Counted from the stretch's first letter, positions 1 to 8,358 are shown. The stretch: 44,247 nucleotides of DNA from Dyella marensis (GCF_900112865.1 NZ_FONH01000027.1:1-44247), one strand, 5' to 3'. Translations and numbers: made by a program. Notes: generated from the sequence alone by a model not told the origin.

Positions 1-2
1 AA

Positions 3-116
3 CCCCTCTCCCGGCGGGAGAGGGGCTCAATGTCGCTGTGCGCGCAAACGCTGCGGCACCCCCTCAACCTTCAATTGGAACCCTTCTCCCTCCGGCGACC
101 CGAAGGGAGAGGGGCT
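3..116. repeat. Intergenic hairpin repeat (CCCCTCTCCC family), copy 1
   Basis: A perfect palindrome with 11-base arms, CCCCTCTCCCG and its complement, lies at 3-25. A second, imperfect hairpin built on CCCTTCTCCCT and AGGGAGAGGGG lies at about 79-116. A related arrangement recurs at 15697-15812. Such CTCTCCC/GGGAGAG hairpins are scattered between genes in Xanthomonadales genomes. Here the second hairpin lies just downstream of the hppD stop codon (minus strand) and may act as a transcription or processing barrier for that gene; this role is inferred. Confidence 0.6.
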
Positions 117-127
117 AAAGCTCAAGC

Positions 128-1222
128 TCAGAGCACCCCGCGGCGCATCTGGTCGCGTTCGATCGACTCGAACAGCGCTTGGAAGTTGCCCTCGCCGAAG
201 CCCTCGTTGCCCTTGCGCTGGATGATCTCGAAGAAGATCGGGCCGATGTTGTTCTGGGTGAAGATCTGCAGCAGCTTGCGCTGCTTGGTCTCCGGGTCGG
301 CGTCGATCAGGATCTTGTTTCTGGCCAGGCGCGGCACGTCCTCGCCGTGATTGGGGATGCGCAGGTCGATCACGTCGAAATACGTGTCCGGCGTGTCGAG
401 GAAGCTCACGCCCTTGGCGCGCATCGCCTCGACGGTCTCGTAGATGTTGTCGGTGAAGCAGGCGATGTGCTGGATGCCTTCGCCGTGGTACGCATCGAGG
501 TATTCGTTGATCTGCGACTTCGGATCGCTCGACTCGTTGAGCGGGATGCGCACGATGCCGTCCGGCGCGGTCATCGCCTTGGACACCAGGCCGGTCTTGG
601 CGCCCTTGATGTCGAAGTAGCGGATCTCGCGGAAGTTGAACAGGCGCTCGTAGTAGTCGGACCACTTCTGCATGTTGCCGAAGTAGAGATTGTGCGTGAG
701 GTGGTCGATGAAGGTCAGGCCGAAGCCGGCGGGGTTCTGCTCCACGCCCGGGATCGGCGCGTAGTCGCCGTCATAGATGCTGCCCTTGTCGCCGTAGCGG
801 TCGACCAGATACAGCATGCAGTCGCCGATGCCCTTCACCACCGGCGCGTCCACCGCCTTGCTCGCTTCCTTGTCGCCGACCGCCTCGCCGCCGTTGGCCA
901 GCACCTTGGCATAGACCTCCGCCGCGGGCTGCTTGAAGCGGATGGCGAAGCCGGCGGCGCAGGGGCCATGCTGGGCGGCGAATTCGGCGGCGAAGGAATC
1001 CGGGTCCTCGTTGACCAGGAAGTTCACCCCGCCCTGGCGATACACCGTGATCGGCCGGCGCTTGTGCTTGAGCACCGCGGTGAAGCCCATGCTGCCGAAC
1101 AGCTCGTGCAGCTCGGCGCCGCGGCCGGCCGGGGCGGCGAATTCGACGAATTCGAAGCCGTCGATCCCCATCGGGTTCTCGAAAGTGGTCACCTGCATGC
1201 CAAGATTGGGCTGCGCGCTCAT
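128..1222 (-). CDS. hppD: 4-hydroxyphenylpyruvate dioxygenase
   Basis: Converts 4-hydroxyphenylpyruvate to homogentisate in the cytoplasm, the committed step of tyrosine catabolism, using non-haem Fe(II) and O2. The 364-residue product has the usual length and the two-domain vicinal-oxygen-chelate fold. The iron ligands are visible: His174 in the DHLTHN motif, His252 in QHIACF, and Glu332 in the C-terminal GPIFFEIIQRKGNEGFGEGNF block. I start at the ATG at 1222 because AGGAG lies just upstream; a longer reading to 1291 has no support. It is transcribed divergently from a MarR regulator, and its apparent promoter contains a palindrome in the -35/-10 spacer, so repression by that regulator is likely. 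Homogentisate dioxygenase and the rest of the pathway are not in the window. Confidence 0.97.
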   Translation of the reverse strand: MSAQPNLGMQVTTFENPMGIDGFEFVEFAAPAGRGAELHELFGSMGFTAVLKHKRRPITVYRQGGVNFLVNEDPDSFAAEFAAQHGPCAAGFAIRFKQPAAEVYAKVLANGGEAVGDKEASKAVDAPVVKGIGDCMLYLVDRYGDKGSIYDGDYAPIPGVEQNPAGFGLTFIDHLTHNLYFGNMQKWSDYYERLFNFREIRYFDIKGAKTGLVSKAMTAPDGIVRIPLNESSDPKSQINEYLDAYHGEGIQHIACFTDNIYETVEAMRAKGVSFLDTPDTYFDVIDLRIPNHGEDVPRLARNKILIDADPETKQRKLLQIFTQNNIGPIFFEIIQRKGNEGFGEGNFQALFESIERDQMRRGVL

Positions 1223-1326
1223 GGGGATCTCCTGGGTCGGATGCCTGGATTGGATGCGTGGGAGTCGGATTCGCCCCGCCGGTCGCGGCATCGCCGGAAG
1301 GATGCGACCGCCGGTATCACCTGAGC

Positions 1327-1355
1327 GTTATAGTTACATATGAAACCATTTGCAA
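1327..1355 (-). promoter_or_regulatory. hppD promoter with embedded MarR-type operator
   Basis: On the minus strand, TTGCAA (1355-1350) and TATAAC (1332-1327) are separated by exactly 17 bases. The spacer is filled by an imperfect palindrome at 1330-1349, ATAGTTACATATGAAACCAT, in which 16 of 20 positions match the reverse complement. A protein bound there would block RNA polymerase at hppD. The same site overlaps a TATAGT on the plus strand upstream of the MarR gene, which would allow autoregulation. MarR dimers typically bind palindromes of this size. The binding partner is inferred from adjacency. Confidence 0.7.
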
Positions 1356-1369
1356 GGAGTGGTGCAGCA

Positions 1370-1885
1370 GTGCCCGCCGAACCCCAAGACGCCCATCGAC
1401 CCGACCACGCCCCGCTGGAGCTGGAGCGCTTCCTGCCCTACCGCCTGTCGATCCTGTCCAACACGGTCAGCCAGGCCATCGCCGACGACTACCAGGCGCG
1501 CTTCGACCTCAGCGTCACCGAATGGCGCGTGATGGCGGTGCTGGCCCGGTTCGAAGGCCTCTCCGCCCGCGAAGTGGCCGAGCGCACGGCGATGGACAAG
1601 GTCGCGGTCAGCCGCGCCCTGGCCCGCCTGGTCGAAGCCGGCCGGGTCAACCGCGGCACCCACGAGGGCGACAAGCGGCGTTCCGTGCTCTCCTTGAGCG
1701 AAGCCGGCTGGGAAGTGCACGACGTGGTCGCGCCGATGGCGCGGGCACGCGAGCGCGAGGTGCTGGCCAAGCTGGACGCGGACGAACAGGCCTGGCTGTC
1801 GCGCATCCTGGACAAGCTGCTGGGCCCGCCGGTGCCACCGCGCAGCGGACAGCCGCAAAGCGGCGCCGAGGCGACGGTGGCATAA
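1370..1885 (+). CDS. MarR family transcriptional regulator, probable hppD repressor
   Basis: A 171-residue winged-helix regulator. The DNA-binding core runs through the VTEWRVMAVLARFEGLSAREVA segment, the recognition helix region MDKVAVSRALARLVEAG, and a wing with GDKRRSVLSLSEAG, all standard MarR features. An in-frame ATG at 1340 exists, but it lies inside the predicted operator and has no ribosome binding site. The GTG at 1370 has AAGGAG ten bases upstream, so I prefer it. The gene is divergent from hppD, and the shared 147-base region carries a palindrome, so the likely job is ligand-responsive control of tyrosine catabolism. The effector (perhaps an aromatic acid) cannot be read from the sequence. 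A strong hairpin follows the stop codon directly. Confidence 0.9.
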   Translation: MPAEPQDAHRPDHAPLELERFLPYRLSILSNTVSQAIADDYQARFDLSVTEWRVMAVLARFEGLSAREVAERTAMDKVAVSRALARLVEAGRVNRGTHEGDKRRSVLSLSEAGWEVHDVVAPMARAREREVLAKLDADEQAWLSRILDKLLGPPVPPRSGQPQSGAEATVA

Positions 1886-1914
1886 AAAAAGAGGCGGCCC
1901 CGGGGCCGCCTCTT
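1884..1914 (-). terminator. Intrinsic terminator of the peptide transporter gene
   Basis: A perfect 26-base palindrome (1889-1914, built on AAGAGGCGGCCCC) is followed, reading on the minus strand, by seven T residues. It lies 28 bases beyond the transporter stop codon and directly abuts the stop of the convergent MarR gene. On the plus strand there is no T-tract, so its main action should be on the minus-strand transcript, with the hairpin separating the convergent genes. Confidence 0.88.
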
Positions 1915-1942
1915 CGTATGCCGGGAAAGGACGGCCTGGCCG

Positions 1943-3448
1943 TCACTTCACCCCATGCATCAGCCGGTTGATCAGCGGCGCCACCAGCAACAGGATCACC
2001 GCGGCGACGCCCAGCAGCCAGAAGCTGAAAGTGAAGCCGCTCAGCGCCGAGGCCACCGTCATGCCGGTGGTGCCGCTGACGTGGCCGGCGAAGATGCCCG
2101 ACAGGTTGTTGCCGATGCCGGTGGACAGGAACCAGCCGCCCATGGCCAGGCCGACCAGCCGGCCGGGCGCCAGCTTGGTCACCATCGACAGGCCGATCGG
2201 CGACAGGCACAGCTCGCCCACCGTCTGCAGCACATAGACCAGCACCAGCGGCCAGAACGGGATCAGGCCCTGTGCATCGACCAGGCTCGACAGCGCATAC
2301 ATCAGCACCACGAAGGCCACCGCATTGCCGAGCAGGCCGAAACCGAACTTGCGCGGGATCGACGGCTCCAGCCTGCGCTTGTCCAGCCAGCCCCACAGCA
2401 TCGACATCGGCGGCGCCAGCAGCACCAGGGCCAGCGGCGCGACGGACTGGAACCAGCCCACCGGGAACTCCCAGCCGCCGAACATCTTGCGGTCGACGAT
2501 GTTCTCGGCGAGGAAGTTGAACGAGCTGCCGGCCTGTTCGTAGAACATCCAGAACAGCACGTTGAACACGAAGATCACCAGCATCGCGATCACGCGGTCG
2601 CGCTGCACCTTGCCCTCGCGCACGCCGTCGATCATCAGCATCACGCACAGGCCCACGAACAGGATGCTGAGCAGCCACTGCAGCACCACCGCGCCGGCCT
2701 TGGCCATCACCAGGTAGACCAGCGGGATCGCGATGACGCAGCCGATCAGCACGTAGACCACGCGCATGCGGTTGGCCTGGTCCGGCAGCGGACGGCCCAC
2801 GCCCTTGAGCTGGCGGCGGCCGATCCAGAACCACACCAGGCTGACCAGCATGCCCAGCCCCGAGGCCAGGAACACCAGCTTGTAGTTCTGCTGCACCGGG
2901 GTGTCGGTGAAATAGCTGGCCAGCCAGCCGGTCAGCAGCGGCGACACCAGCGCGCCGGCGTTGATGCCCATGTAGAACAGGGTGAAGCCGCGGTCGCGGC
3001 GCGGGTCGCCGACGCCGTAGAGCTGGCCCACCATCGAGGAAATGTTCGGCTTGAACAGGCCATTGCCCACGATCACCGTGGACAGGCCCAGCAGGAAGAT
3101 GTCCTGGTTGGGCAGCATGATCATGAACAGGCCCGCCGACATCACCACCGCGCCGACCAGGATCGAGCGCTGATAGCCGATGACCTTGTCCGCCACGTAG
3201 CCGCCGAACACCGCCGCCGCATAGACCAGCGCCAGGTAGGCGCCGTAGGTGCGGCTGGCGAAGGCCTGGCCGGTGGGGCTGCCGCCGAAGAACTCCGCCA
3301 CGATGTACAGCGTGAGCGCCCAGCGCATGCCGTAGAAGGCGAAGCGCTCCCAGAACTCGGTCATGAACAGCATCCACAGCGGACGCGGATGACCCAGGGT
3401 CTGGGGGTAGTCGGGCACCGTGGGCGCCGTGGTGGTGGTATCGGTCAT
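1943..3448 (-). CDS. POT/PTR family proton-coupled peptide transporter
   Basis: Inner-membrane importer of di- and tripeptides driven by protons (PTR2/POT branch of the major facilitator superfamily). The 501-residue product has the usual length and many hydrophobic helices. The family signature ExxERF is present at residues 31-36 (EFWERF), followed by AFYGMRWALTLYIV. A later PTR-type motif is visible as DPRRDRGFTLFYMGINAG. The start at 3448 is the first Met before the signature; upstream sequence in the same frame has no homology. An imperfect -35 (TTGACG) lies about 100 bases upstream. It sits between the tyrosine and tryptophan dioxygenase genes, which suggests peptide uptake feeding amino acid catabolism, though that link is an inference. 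Confidence 0.93.
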   Translation of the reverse strand: MTDTTTTAPTVPDYPQTLGHPRPLWMLFMTEFWERFAFYGMRWALTLYIVAEFFGGSPTGQAFASRTYGAYLALVYAAAVFGGYVADKVIGYQRSILVGAVVMSAGLFMIMLPNQDIFLLGLSTVIVGNGLFKPNISSMVGQLYGVGDPRRDRGFTLFYMGINAGALVSPLLTGWLASYFTDTPVQQNYKLVFLASGLGMLVSLVWFWIGRRQLKGVGRPLPDQANRMRVVYVLIGCVIAIPLVYLVMAKAGAVVLQWLLSILFVGLCVMLMIDGVREGKVQRDRVIAMLVIFVFNVLFWMFYEQAGSSFNFLAENIVDRKMFGGWEFPVGWFQSVAPLALVLLAPPMSMLWGWLDKRRLEPSIPRKFGFGLLGNAVAFVVLMYALSSLVDAQGLIPFWPLVLVYVLQTVGELCLSPIGLSMVTKLAPGRLVGLAMGGWFLSTGIGNNLSGIFAGHVSGTTGMTVASALSGFTFSFWLLGVAAVILLLVAPLINRLMHGVK

Positions 3449-3611
3449 GCGATCCCCTGTCGTGCTGGAAAAAATGTACTGATCCGCACATCGCGTACAG
3501 ATCGGAAATTCAAAACGCGCGACATGTAACCGGCCCGGAGCCATTGCGTCAAATGCGGCGCAGCATCTTGCGAAAAATCCGGCGCGGGAGGATCCGAAAG
3601 CCCCGCTCACA

Positions 3612-3636
3612 AAAAAAGCGGCTTGGCCGCTTTTTT
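3612..3636 (-). terminator. Intrinsic terminator of the tryptophan dioxygenase gene
   Basis: AAAAAAGCGGC, a three-base loop TTG, then GCCGCTTTTTT form an 11-bp stem. Because both flanks are A/T runs it could work in both directions. It lies 18 bases past the stop codon of the minus-strand tryptophan dioxygenase gene, whose transcript it most likely ends. Confidence 0.9.
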
Positions 3637-3654
3637 GTTCCGCTTCGCCTCGGC

Positions 3655-4503
3655 TCAGGTGCCCAGCACCGTCCGCACGTCCAGCAATTCCGGGAAAAAC
3701 TCCAGTTCCAGCGCTTTTTTCAGGAACGCCACGCCCGACGAGCCGCCCGTGCCGCGCCGGTGGCCGATGATCCGCTCCACCGTCTTCATATGGCGGAACC
3801 GCCACTGCTGGAACTGGCCCTCCACGTCCACCAGCTGCTCGCACATGTAGTACTCGGGCCAATGCTCCGCGCGGTTCTCGTAGATGCGCTTGAGCACCGG
3901 CAGCAGGCCTTCGTTGCGCTGGTAGGGCTGCGTCCAGTCGCGCCCCAGCAGCTCGGCCGGCACCGCATGGCCGCGGCGCGCGAGATAGGCCAGGAATTCG
4001 TCGTACAGGCTCGGCGCTTCCAGCACTTCGCGCAGCGCGGCCTGTGCCGCCGGATCGTAGGCGAACACCGCCAGCATCTGCTCGTTCTTGTTGCCGAGCA
4101 GGAATTCGATCTGGCGGTACTGCAGCGACTGGAAACCCGAGGAAGAACCGAGGATGTCGCGGAATTCCAGGTATTCGGCGGGGGTCAGCGTTTCCAGCAC
4201 GCCCCACTGCTCGTACAACTGCCGCTGCACGTGCTTGACCCGGGCCAGGATCTTCAGGCACGGATCGATGTCATCCCGGTGCAGATGCTCGATGGCCGCC
4301 TTCAGCTCGTGAATGATCAGCTTCATCCACAGCTCCGCCACCTGGTGCTGCACGATGAACAGCATCTCGTCGTGATGCGGCGGCTGGCTCAGCGGCTGCT
4401 GGGCGGACAGCAGCGCGTCCAGCCGCAGGTAGCCGCCGTAGGTGAGCCGGCCCTGCAGGTCGACCTCGATGCCGGCTTCCAGGTCGCGCCGATTGTCGGT
4501 CAT
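3655..4503 (-). CDS. kynA: Tryptophan 2,3-dioxygenase
   Basis: Haem enzyme that opens the indole ring of L-tryptophan to give N-formylkynurenine, the first step of the kynurenine pathway; it acts as a cytoplasmic tetramer. The 282 residues match the bacterial family length. Family features visible include [14 protein letters not shown] near the N-terminus, the [12 protein letters not shown] substrate-pocket helix, [13 protein letters not shown], and the C-terminal [22 protein letters not shown], where His238 is the expected axial haem ligand and GTGGSSG the loop that closes on substrate. It ends at a strong terminator. It is divergent from pdhA, with about 220 bases between them. No kynureninase or formamidase gene is nearby. 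Confidence 0.97.
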   Translation of the reverse strand: MTDNRRDLEAGIEVDLQGRLTYGGYLRLDALLSAQQPLSQPPHHDEMLFIVQHQVAELWMKLIIHELKAAIEHLHRDDIDPCLKILARVKHVQRQLYEQWGVLETLTPAEYLEFRDILGSSSGFQSLQYRQIEFLLGNKNEQMLAVFAYDPAAQAALREVLEAPSLYDEFLAYLARRGHAVPAELLGRDWTQPYQRNEGLLPVLKRIYENRAEHWPEYYMCEQLVDVEGQFQQWRFRHMKTVERIIGHRRGTGGSSGVAFLKKALELEFFPELLDVRTVLGT

Positions 4504-4721
4504 GGCGTTCCGATCACGGGGAAAGCAGCCATATTACCTGCCTTTAACGCAAGCCCCCTACCCTCGCGCATGCTGCACCATGCCTTGCGGCGCAACATGC
4601 CCGCCTGCTTCAATTGCGGTCTTGCCAGGGCCCTGTACGCGCGCTTGACCCCACTGGATGGGTCGCGCCGGCTCCCAACTCCCTCACCCGTTTTCGTCTT
4701 TACTCACTCCCGGAGCGAGTC

Positions 4722-5807
4722 GTGTCCATCGCCGCCAAGTTCGAAATCGAATACCTGCAGTATCTCGATGCCGAGGGCAACCAGGTCCGTGACGACCTGC
4801 CCGCCTTCGCCAAGGATCTCGACCACATGGTCGAGCTGTACAAGCTGATGATGTCCACCCGCGTGTTCGACGCCAAGTCGGTGGCGCTGCAGCGCACCGG
4901 CAAGCTGGGCACCTATGCCAGCTGCCTGGGCCACGAGGCCGCGCACGTGGGCATCGGCAGCGCGATGAAGCCCGAGGACGTGTTCGCGCCCAGCTATCGC
5001 GAATACGGCGCGCAGCTGTACCGCGGCGTGCAGCCGCGCGAGGTGTACATGTACTGGGGCGGCGACGAGCGCGGCAACGACTACCAGAAGGAACCGGCGC
5101 GCCATGACTTCGCCTGGTCGGTGCCGATCGCCACGCAGTGCCTGCACGCGGCGGGTTCCGCGCTGGCCTTCAAGATCCGCAACGAGAAGCGCGTGGCCGT
5201 GTGCACCATCGGCGACGGCGGCTCGTCCAAGGGCGACTTCTATGGCGCCATCAACATCACCGGCGCGCAGAACCTGCCGATGGTGGCGGTGATCGTCAAC
5301 AACCAGTGGGCGATCTCGGTGCCGCGCAAGATCCAGTCCGGCGCGCCCACGCTGGCGCAGAAGGGCATCGCCGCGGGCCTGTTCTCGATCCAGGTGGACG
5401 GCAACGACATCATCGCGGTGCGCAAGGCGATGGAAGACGCACTCGACCGCGCCCGCAACGGCCAGGGCGGCAGCGTGCTGGAGCTGGTCACCTATCGCCT
5501 GTCCGACCACACCACCGCCGACGACGCCCGCCGCTACCGCGGCGAGCAGGAAGTGAAGGACGCCTGGGCGAAGGAGCCGATGAAGCGCCTGCGCGCCTGG
5601 CTGGTGGCGAAGAACGTGTGGGACGACGCCAAGGAAGAAGCCTGGAAAGCCGAGTGCGACGAGTGGATGGACAACGAGGTCAACGCCTACCTCGAGACCA
5701 AGACCCAGCCCGTCACCGCGATGTTCGACTACACCTTCGCCGAAGTGCCGGCGGACCTGGCCAAGCAGCGCGACCTCGCCCTTTCGCTCGACAAGAAGGC
5801 CCACTAA
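4722..5807 (+). CDS. pdhA: Pyruvate (2-oxo acid) dehydrogenase E1 component, alpha subunit
   Basis: With the beta subunit this forms the thiamine-diphosphate-dependent E1 that decarboxylates a 2-oxo acid and acylates the lipoyl group of E2. The ThDP motif begins with GDG at residues 164-166 and ends with NN at 193-194. Like the Bacillus-type PdhA proteins it carries RTGKLGTYASCLGHEAA, an active-site SDHTTADDARRYR segment, and ends at 361 residues. The substrate is probably pyruvate, but a branched-chain 2-oxo acid cannot be excluded by eye. I use the GTG at 4722, preceded by GGAG six bases upstream; in-frame sequence further 5' (to 4614) has no family similarity. It is the first gene of pdhA-pdhB-pdhC, with a three-base gap to pdhB. 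No E3 gene is in the window. Confidence 0.92.
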   Translation: MSIAAKFEIEYLQYLDAEGNQVRDDLPAFAKDLDHMVELYKLMMSTRVFDAKSVALQRTGKLGTYASCLGHEAAHVGIGSAMKPEDVFAPSYREYGAQLYRGVQPREVYMYWGGDERGNDYQKEPARHDFAWSVPIATQCLHAAGSALAFKIRNEKRVAVCTIGDGGSSKGDFYGAINITGAQNLPMVAVIVNNQWAISVPRKIQSGAPTLAQKGIAAGLFSIQVDGNDIIAVRKAMEDALDRARNGQGGSVLELVTYRLSDHTTADDARRYRGEQEVKDAWAKEPMKRLRAWLVAKNVWDDAKEEAWKAECDEWMDNEVNAYLETKTQPVTAMFDYTFAEVPADLAKQRDLALSLDKKAH

Positions 5808-5810
5808 GCC

Positions 5811-6791
5811 ATGGCACAGATCACTCTTATCGAAGCCGTCACCCAGGCGCTCGCCTATGAAATGGCCCGCGACCCGAGCGTCGTGGTGCTGGGCGAGGAC
5901 GTCGGCGTCAACGGCGGCGTGTTCCGCGCCACCCAGGGCCTGCAGGAGAAGTTCGGCGAGCTGCGCGTGCTGGACACCCCGCTGGACGAGACCACCATCG
6001 CCGGCGTCACCGTCGGCATGGCCGCGCAGGGCATGAAGCCGGTGGCCGAGGCTCAGTTCGAAGGCTTCATCTATCCGATGATGGAGCAGATCGCCTGCCA
6101 CGCCGCGCGCCTGCGCAACCGCACCCGCGGCCGCATCACCGTGCCGGCCGTGTGGCGCGCCCCGTGGGGCGGCGGCATCCGCGCGCCGGAGCACCACTCC
6201 GAAGCGAACGAGCACCTGTTCACCAACATCCCCGGCCTGCGCGTGGTGATGCCCTCCTCGCCGGCGCGCGCCTACGGCCTGCTGCTGGCGGCGATCCGCG
6301 ATCCGGATCCGGTGATGTTCTTCGAGCCCAAGCGCATCTATCGCCAGTACAAGGAAGAAGTGCCGGACGACGGCGAGGCGCTGCCGCTGGACGTGTGCTT
6401 CGTGCTGCGCGACGGCACCGACGTCACCATCGTGACCTGGGGCGCGCAGGTGAAGGAGGCCCTGGAGGCCGCCGACGAACTGGCCGCCGAAGGCATCAGC
6501 GCCGAAGTGATCGACGTGGCCACGCTGACCCCGCTGGATTTCGACACCATCGCCGAGTCGGTGCAGAAGACCGGCCGCTGCGTGATCGTGCACGAAGCCC
6601 CCAAGACCGCCGGCTTCGGCGCCGAGATCGCCGCGCGCGTCGCCGAGGAATGCCTGTACGAGCTGCTGGCGCCGGTCGAGCGCGTCACCGGCTACGACAC
6701 CCACATCCCGCTGTTCCGCCTGGAAATGAAGTACATGCCCAGCACCGAGCGCGTGGTCGAAGCGGCCAAGCGCACGCTGGCGGTCTCGTAA
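5811..6791 (+). CDS. pdhB: Pyruvate (2-oxo acid) dehydrogenase E1 component, beta subunit
   Basis: Partner of the alpha subunit in the alpha2-beta2 E1 heterotetramer; it completes the ThDP site and docks on the E2 core. The 326-residue length is typical. Diagnostic blocks are LGEDVGVNGGVFRATQGL at about residue 24, LDETTIAGVTVGMAAQGMKPVAE, EGFIYPMMEQI, the APWGGGIRAPEHHSE loop, and the C-terminal transketolase domain with DVATLTPLDFDTI and HEAPKTAGFGAEIAA. It begins three bases after the pdhA stop and is surely co-transcribed. Downstream, a REP-like doublet occupies most of the 164-base gap to the E2 gene. Confidence 0.95.
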   Translation: MAQITLIEAVTQALAYEMARDPSVVVLGEDVGVNGGVFRATQGLQEKFGELRVLDTPLDETTIAGVTVGMAAQGMKPVAEAQFEGFIYPMMEQIACHAARLRNRTRGRITVPAVWRAPWGGGIRAPEHHSEANEHLFTNIPGLRVVMPSSPARAYGLLLAAIRDPDPVMFFEPKRIYRQYKEEVPDDGEALPLDVCFVLRDGTDVTIVTWGAQVKEALEAADELAAEGISAEVIDVATLTPLDFDTIAESVQKTGRCVIVHEAPKTAGFGAEIAARVAEECLYELLAPVERVTGYDTHIPLFRLEMKYMPSTERVVEAAKRTLAVS

Positions 6792-6810
6792 CCTCGACAG
6801 TTCCACGAAG

Positions 6811-6921
6811 CGTCATTCCGGCGAAGGCCGGAATCCAGTGAAAAATGCGTGCGAAGCACACAAAACCTTCGCGACAATCCAGCGGTATCGCTACTGGATC
6901 CCGGCCTGCGCCGGGATGACG
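6811..6921. repeat. REP-like inverted doublet, copy 1, between pdhB and pdhC
   Basis: The left arm (6811-6839, starting CGTCATTCCGGCG) and right arm (6893-6921) are 29 bases each and inverted, with three mismatches. Each arm is itself a small hairpin (CCGGCG..AGGCCGG). A second copy lies at 44022-44145, where the arms match perfectly. The internal segment TTCGCGACAATCCAGCGGTA next to the right arm is also conserved in that copy, in inverted orientation. This is a BIME-like extragenic element. Its position inside an operon could create a stem that alters pdhA-pdhB versus pdhC mRNA stability. Confidence 0.85.
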
Positions 6922-6955
6922 AGCAGAAAACAAGCCTGATTACCGGAACCTACTC

Positions 6956-8341
6956 ATGGCCGACATCAAGACATTCCACCTGCCCGACCTCGGCGAAGGC
7001 CTGCCCGACGCCACCATCGTCGAGTGGCACGTGAAGGAAGGCGACTACATCAAGCTCGACGCCCCGCTGTGCTCGATGGAAACCGCCAAGGCGGTGGTCG
7101 ACGTACCGTCGCCCTACACCGGCACGGTGCAGAAGCTGTACGGCGCGCCGGGCGACATCATCGAGACCGGCGCCGCGCTGGCCGACTTCGCGCCCGATCC
7201 GAACGCCAAGCAGCGCGCCGAGGCCGAAGCCACCGGCCACCACCACGGCCCGAAGAAAAGCGTGGGCAGCCCCGCGCCGGACAACGCCGCCAAGGTGGTC
7301 GCCTCCGACGAGGGCGGCGAAGTCGAAGCCAAGGGCGAGCGCGAAGACGAAGGCACCGTGGTCGGCGCCATGGTCAGCGGCAACACCGTGCACGTGGAGC
7401 AGGTCAGCAGCGCCGGCGGCGTGAAGGCCGTGCCGGCGGTGCGCGCGCTGGCCAAGAAGCTCAAGGTCGACCTCACCCGCGTGCGCCCCACCGGCGCCGA
7501 CGGCGTAGTCACCCTGCAGGACGTGAAGACCGCCGCCGCCAATGGCTCCGCCCCGCTCGGCGCCGCGCCGGCGCGCGCGGTGCCGGCCTCGGCCGGTCGC
7601 CACCTGGCACCGGAACTGCCGGAGCCGGGCGCGGCGCCGTCGCGCACGGCCGTATCGCTCGCCGGCAAGCCGGTGCGCACCGCTCCGCCGAGCGTGCAGG
7701 CCAGCGGCCAGCCGGAACAGCTCAAGGGCGTGCGCCGCAACATGGCCCGCGTGATGGCCGAGGCCCACGCCAACGTGGTGCCGACCACCCTGGTCGACGA
7801 TGCCGACCTGCACGGCTGGATCGGCAAGCAGGACATCACCGCCCGCCTGATCCGCGCCATCGTCGCCGCGTGCAAGGCCGTGCCGGCGCTCAACGCCTGG
7901 TTCGACGGCAAGAACCTCACCCGCACCCTGCATCCGCACGTGGACATCGGCATCGCCGTGGACACCGAGGACGGCCTGTTCGTGCCGGCCCTGCGCAATG
8001 CCGACGTGCTGGACGGCGCCGGCGTGCGCGCGGCGATCAAGCGCCTGCGCGCGCAGGTGGAAGACCGCTCGATCCCGGCCTCCGAGCTGAGCGGCTACAC
8101 CATCAGCCTGTCCAACTTCGGCATGTTCGCCGGCCGCTACGCCACCCCCGTGGTGGTGCCGCCGACCGTCGCCATCATCGGCGCCGGCAAGCTGTGCCAT
8201 GACGTGGTGGCGGTGATGGGCGGCATCGAAGTGCATCGCCGCATGCCGATCAGCCTCACCTTCGACCACCGCGCCGCCACCGGCGGCGAAGCCGCGCGCT
8301 TCCTCAAGGCGCTGCTGGACGACCTGTCGCTGCCGAACTGA
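6956..8341 (+). CDS. pdhC: 2-oxo acid dehydrogenase E2 component (dihydrolipoyl acyltransferase)
   Basis: Transfers the acyl group from lipoyl-lysine to CoA and forms the core of the dehydrogenase complex. A single lipoyl domain covers residues 3-78, with the modified lysine at K45 in METAKA. A charged Ala/Gly-rich linker follows. The E1/E3-binding domain spans about 161-196 (VPAVRALAKKLKVDLTRVRPTG..GVVTLQDV), then an Ala/Pro linker, then the catalytic domain from about residue 255. The catalytic His438 lies in FDHRAATGGEAARF. The canonical HxxxDG motif reads HRAATG, with Thr442 in place of Asp. The product is 461 residues. It follows pdhA-pdhB across a REP doublet and ends in a strong terminator, so it is probably the last gene of that operon. 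Confidence 0.93.
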   Translation: MADIKTFHLPDLGEGLPDATIVEWHVKEGDYIKLDAPLCSMETAKAVVDVPSPYTGTVQKLYGAPGDIIETGAALADFAPDPNAKQRAEAEATGHHHGPKKSVGSPAPDNAAKVVASDEGGEVEAKGEREDEGTVVGAMVSGNTVHVEQVSSAGGVKAVPAVRALAKKLKVDLTRVRPTGADGVVTLQDVKTAAANGSAPLGAAPARAVPASAGRHLAPELPEPGAAPSRTAVSLAGKPVRTAPPSVQASGQPEQLKGVRRNMARVMAEAHANVVPTTLVDDADLHGWIGKQDITARLIRAIVAACKAVPALNAWFDGKNLTRTLHPHVDIGIAVDTEDGLFVPALRNADVLDGAGVRAAIKRLRAQVEDRSIPASELSGYTISLSNFGMFAGRYATPVVVPPTVAIIGAGKLCHDVVAVMGGIEVHRRMPISLTFDHRAATGGEAARFLKALLDDLSLPN

Positions 8342-8358
8342 GGCAGTCGCACCGGACG

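Noticed and set aside
179..1324. Long plus-strand open frame antisense to hppD
   Set aside because: It mirrors the hppD coding strand in a GC-rich genome; its translation is Val/Asp/Leu-rich with no domain, while hppD has all catalytic residues.
3475..3499. TGTAC-N15-GTACA inverted repeat upstream of the peptide transporter gene (TyrR-like at first sight)
   Set aside because: The arms are only five bases and the spacing does not match the TyrR box; too weak to call an operator.
4704..6806. 700-codon minus-strand open frame antisense to pdhA-pdhB
   Set aside because: A His/Gly/Arg-rich translation without any recognisable domain, produced by third-position GC of the real genes.
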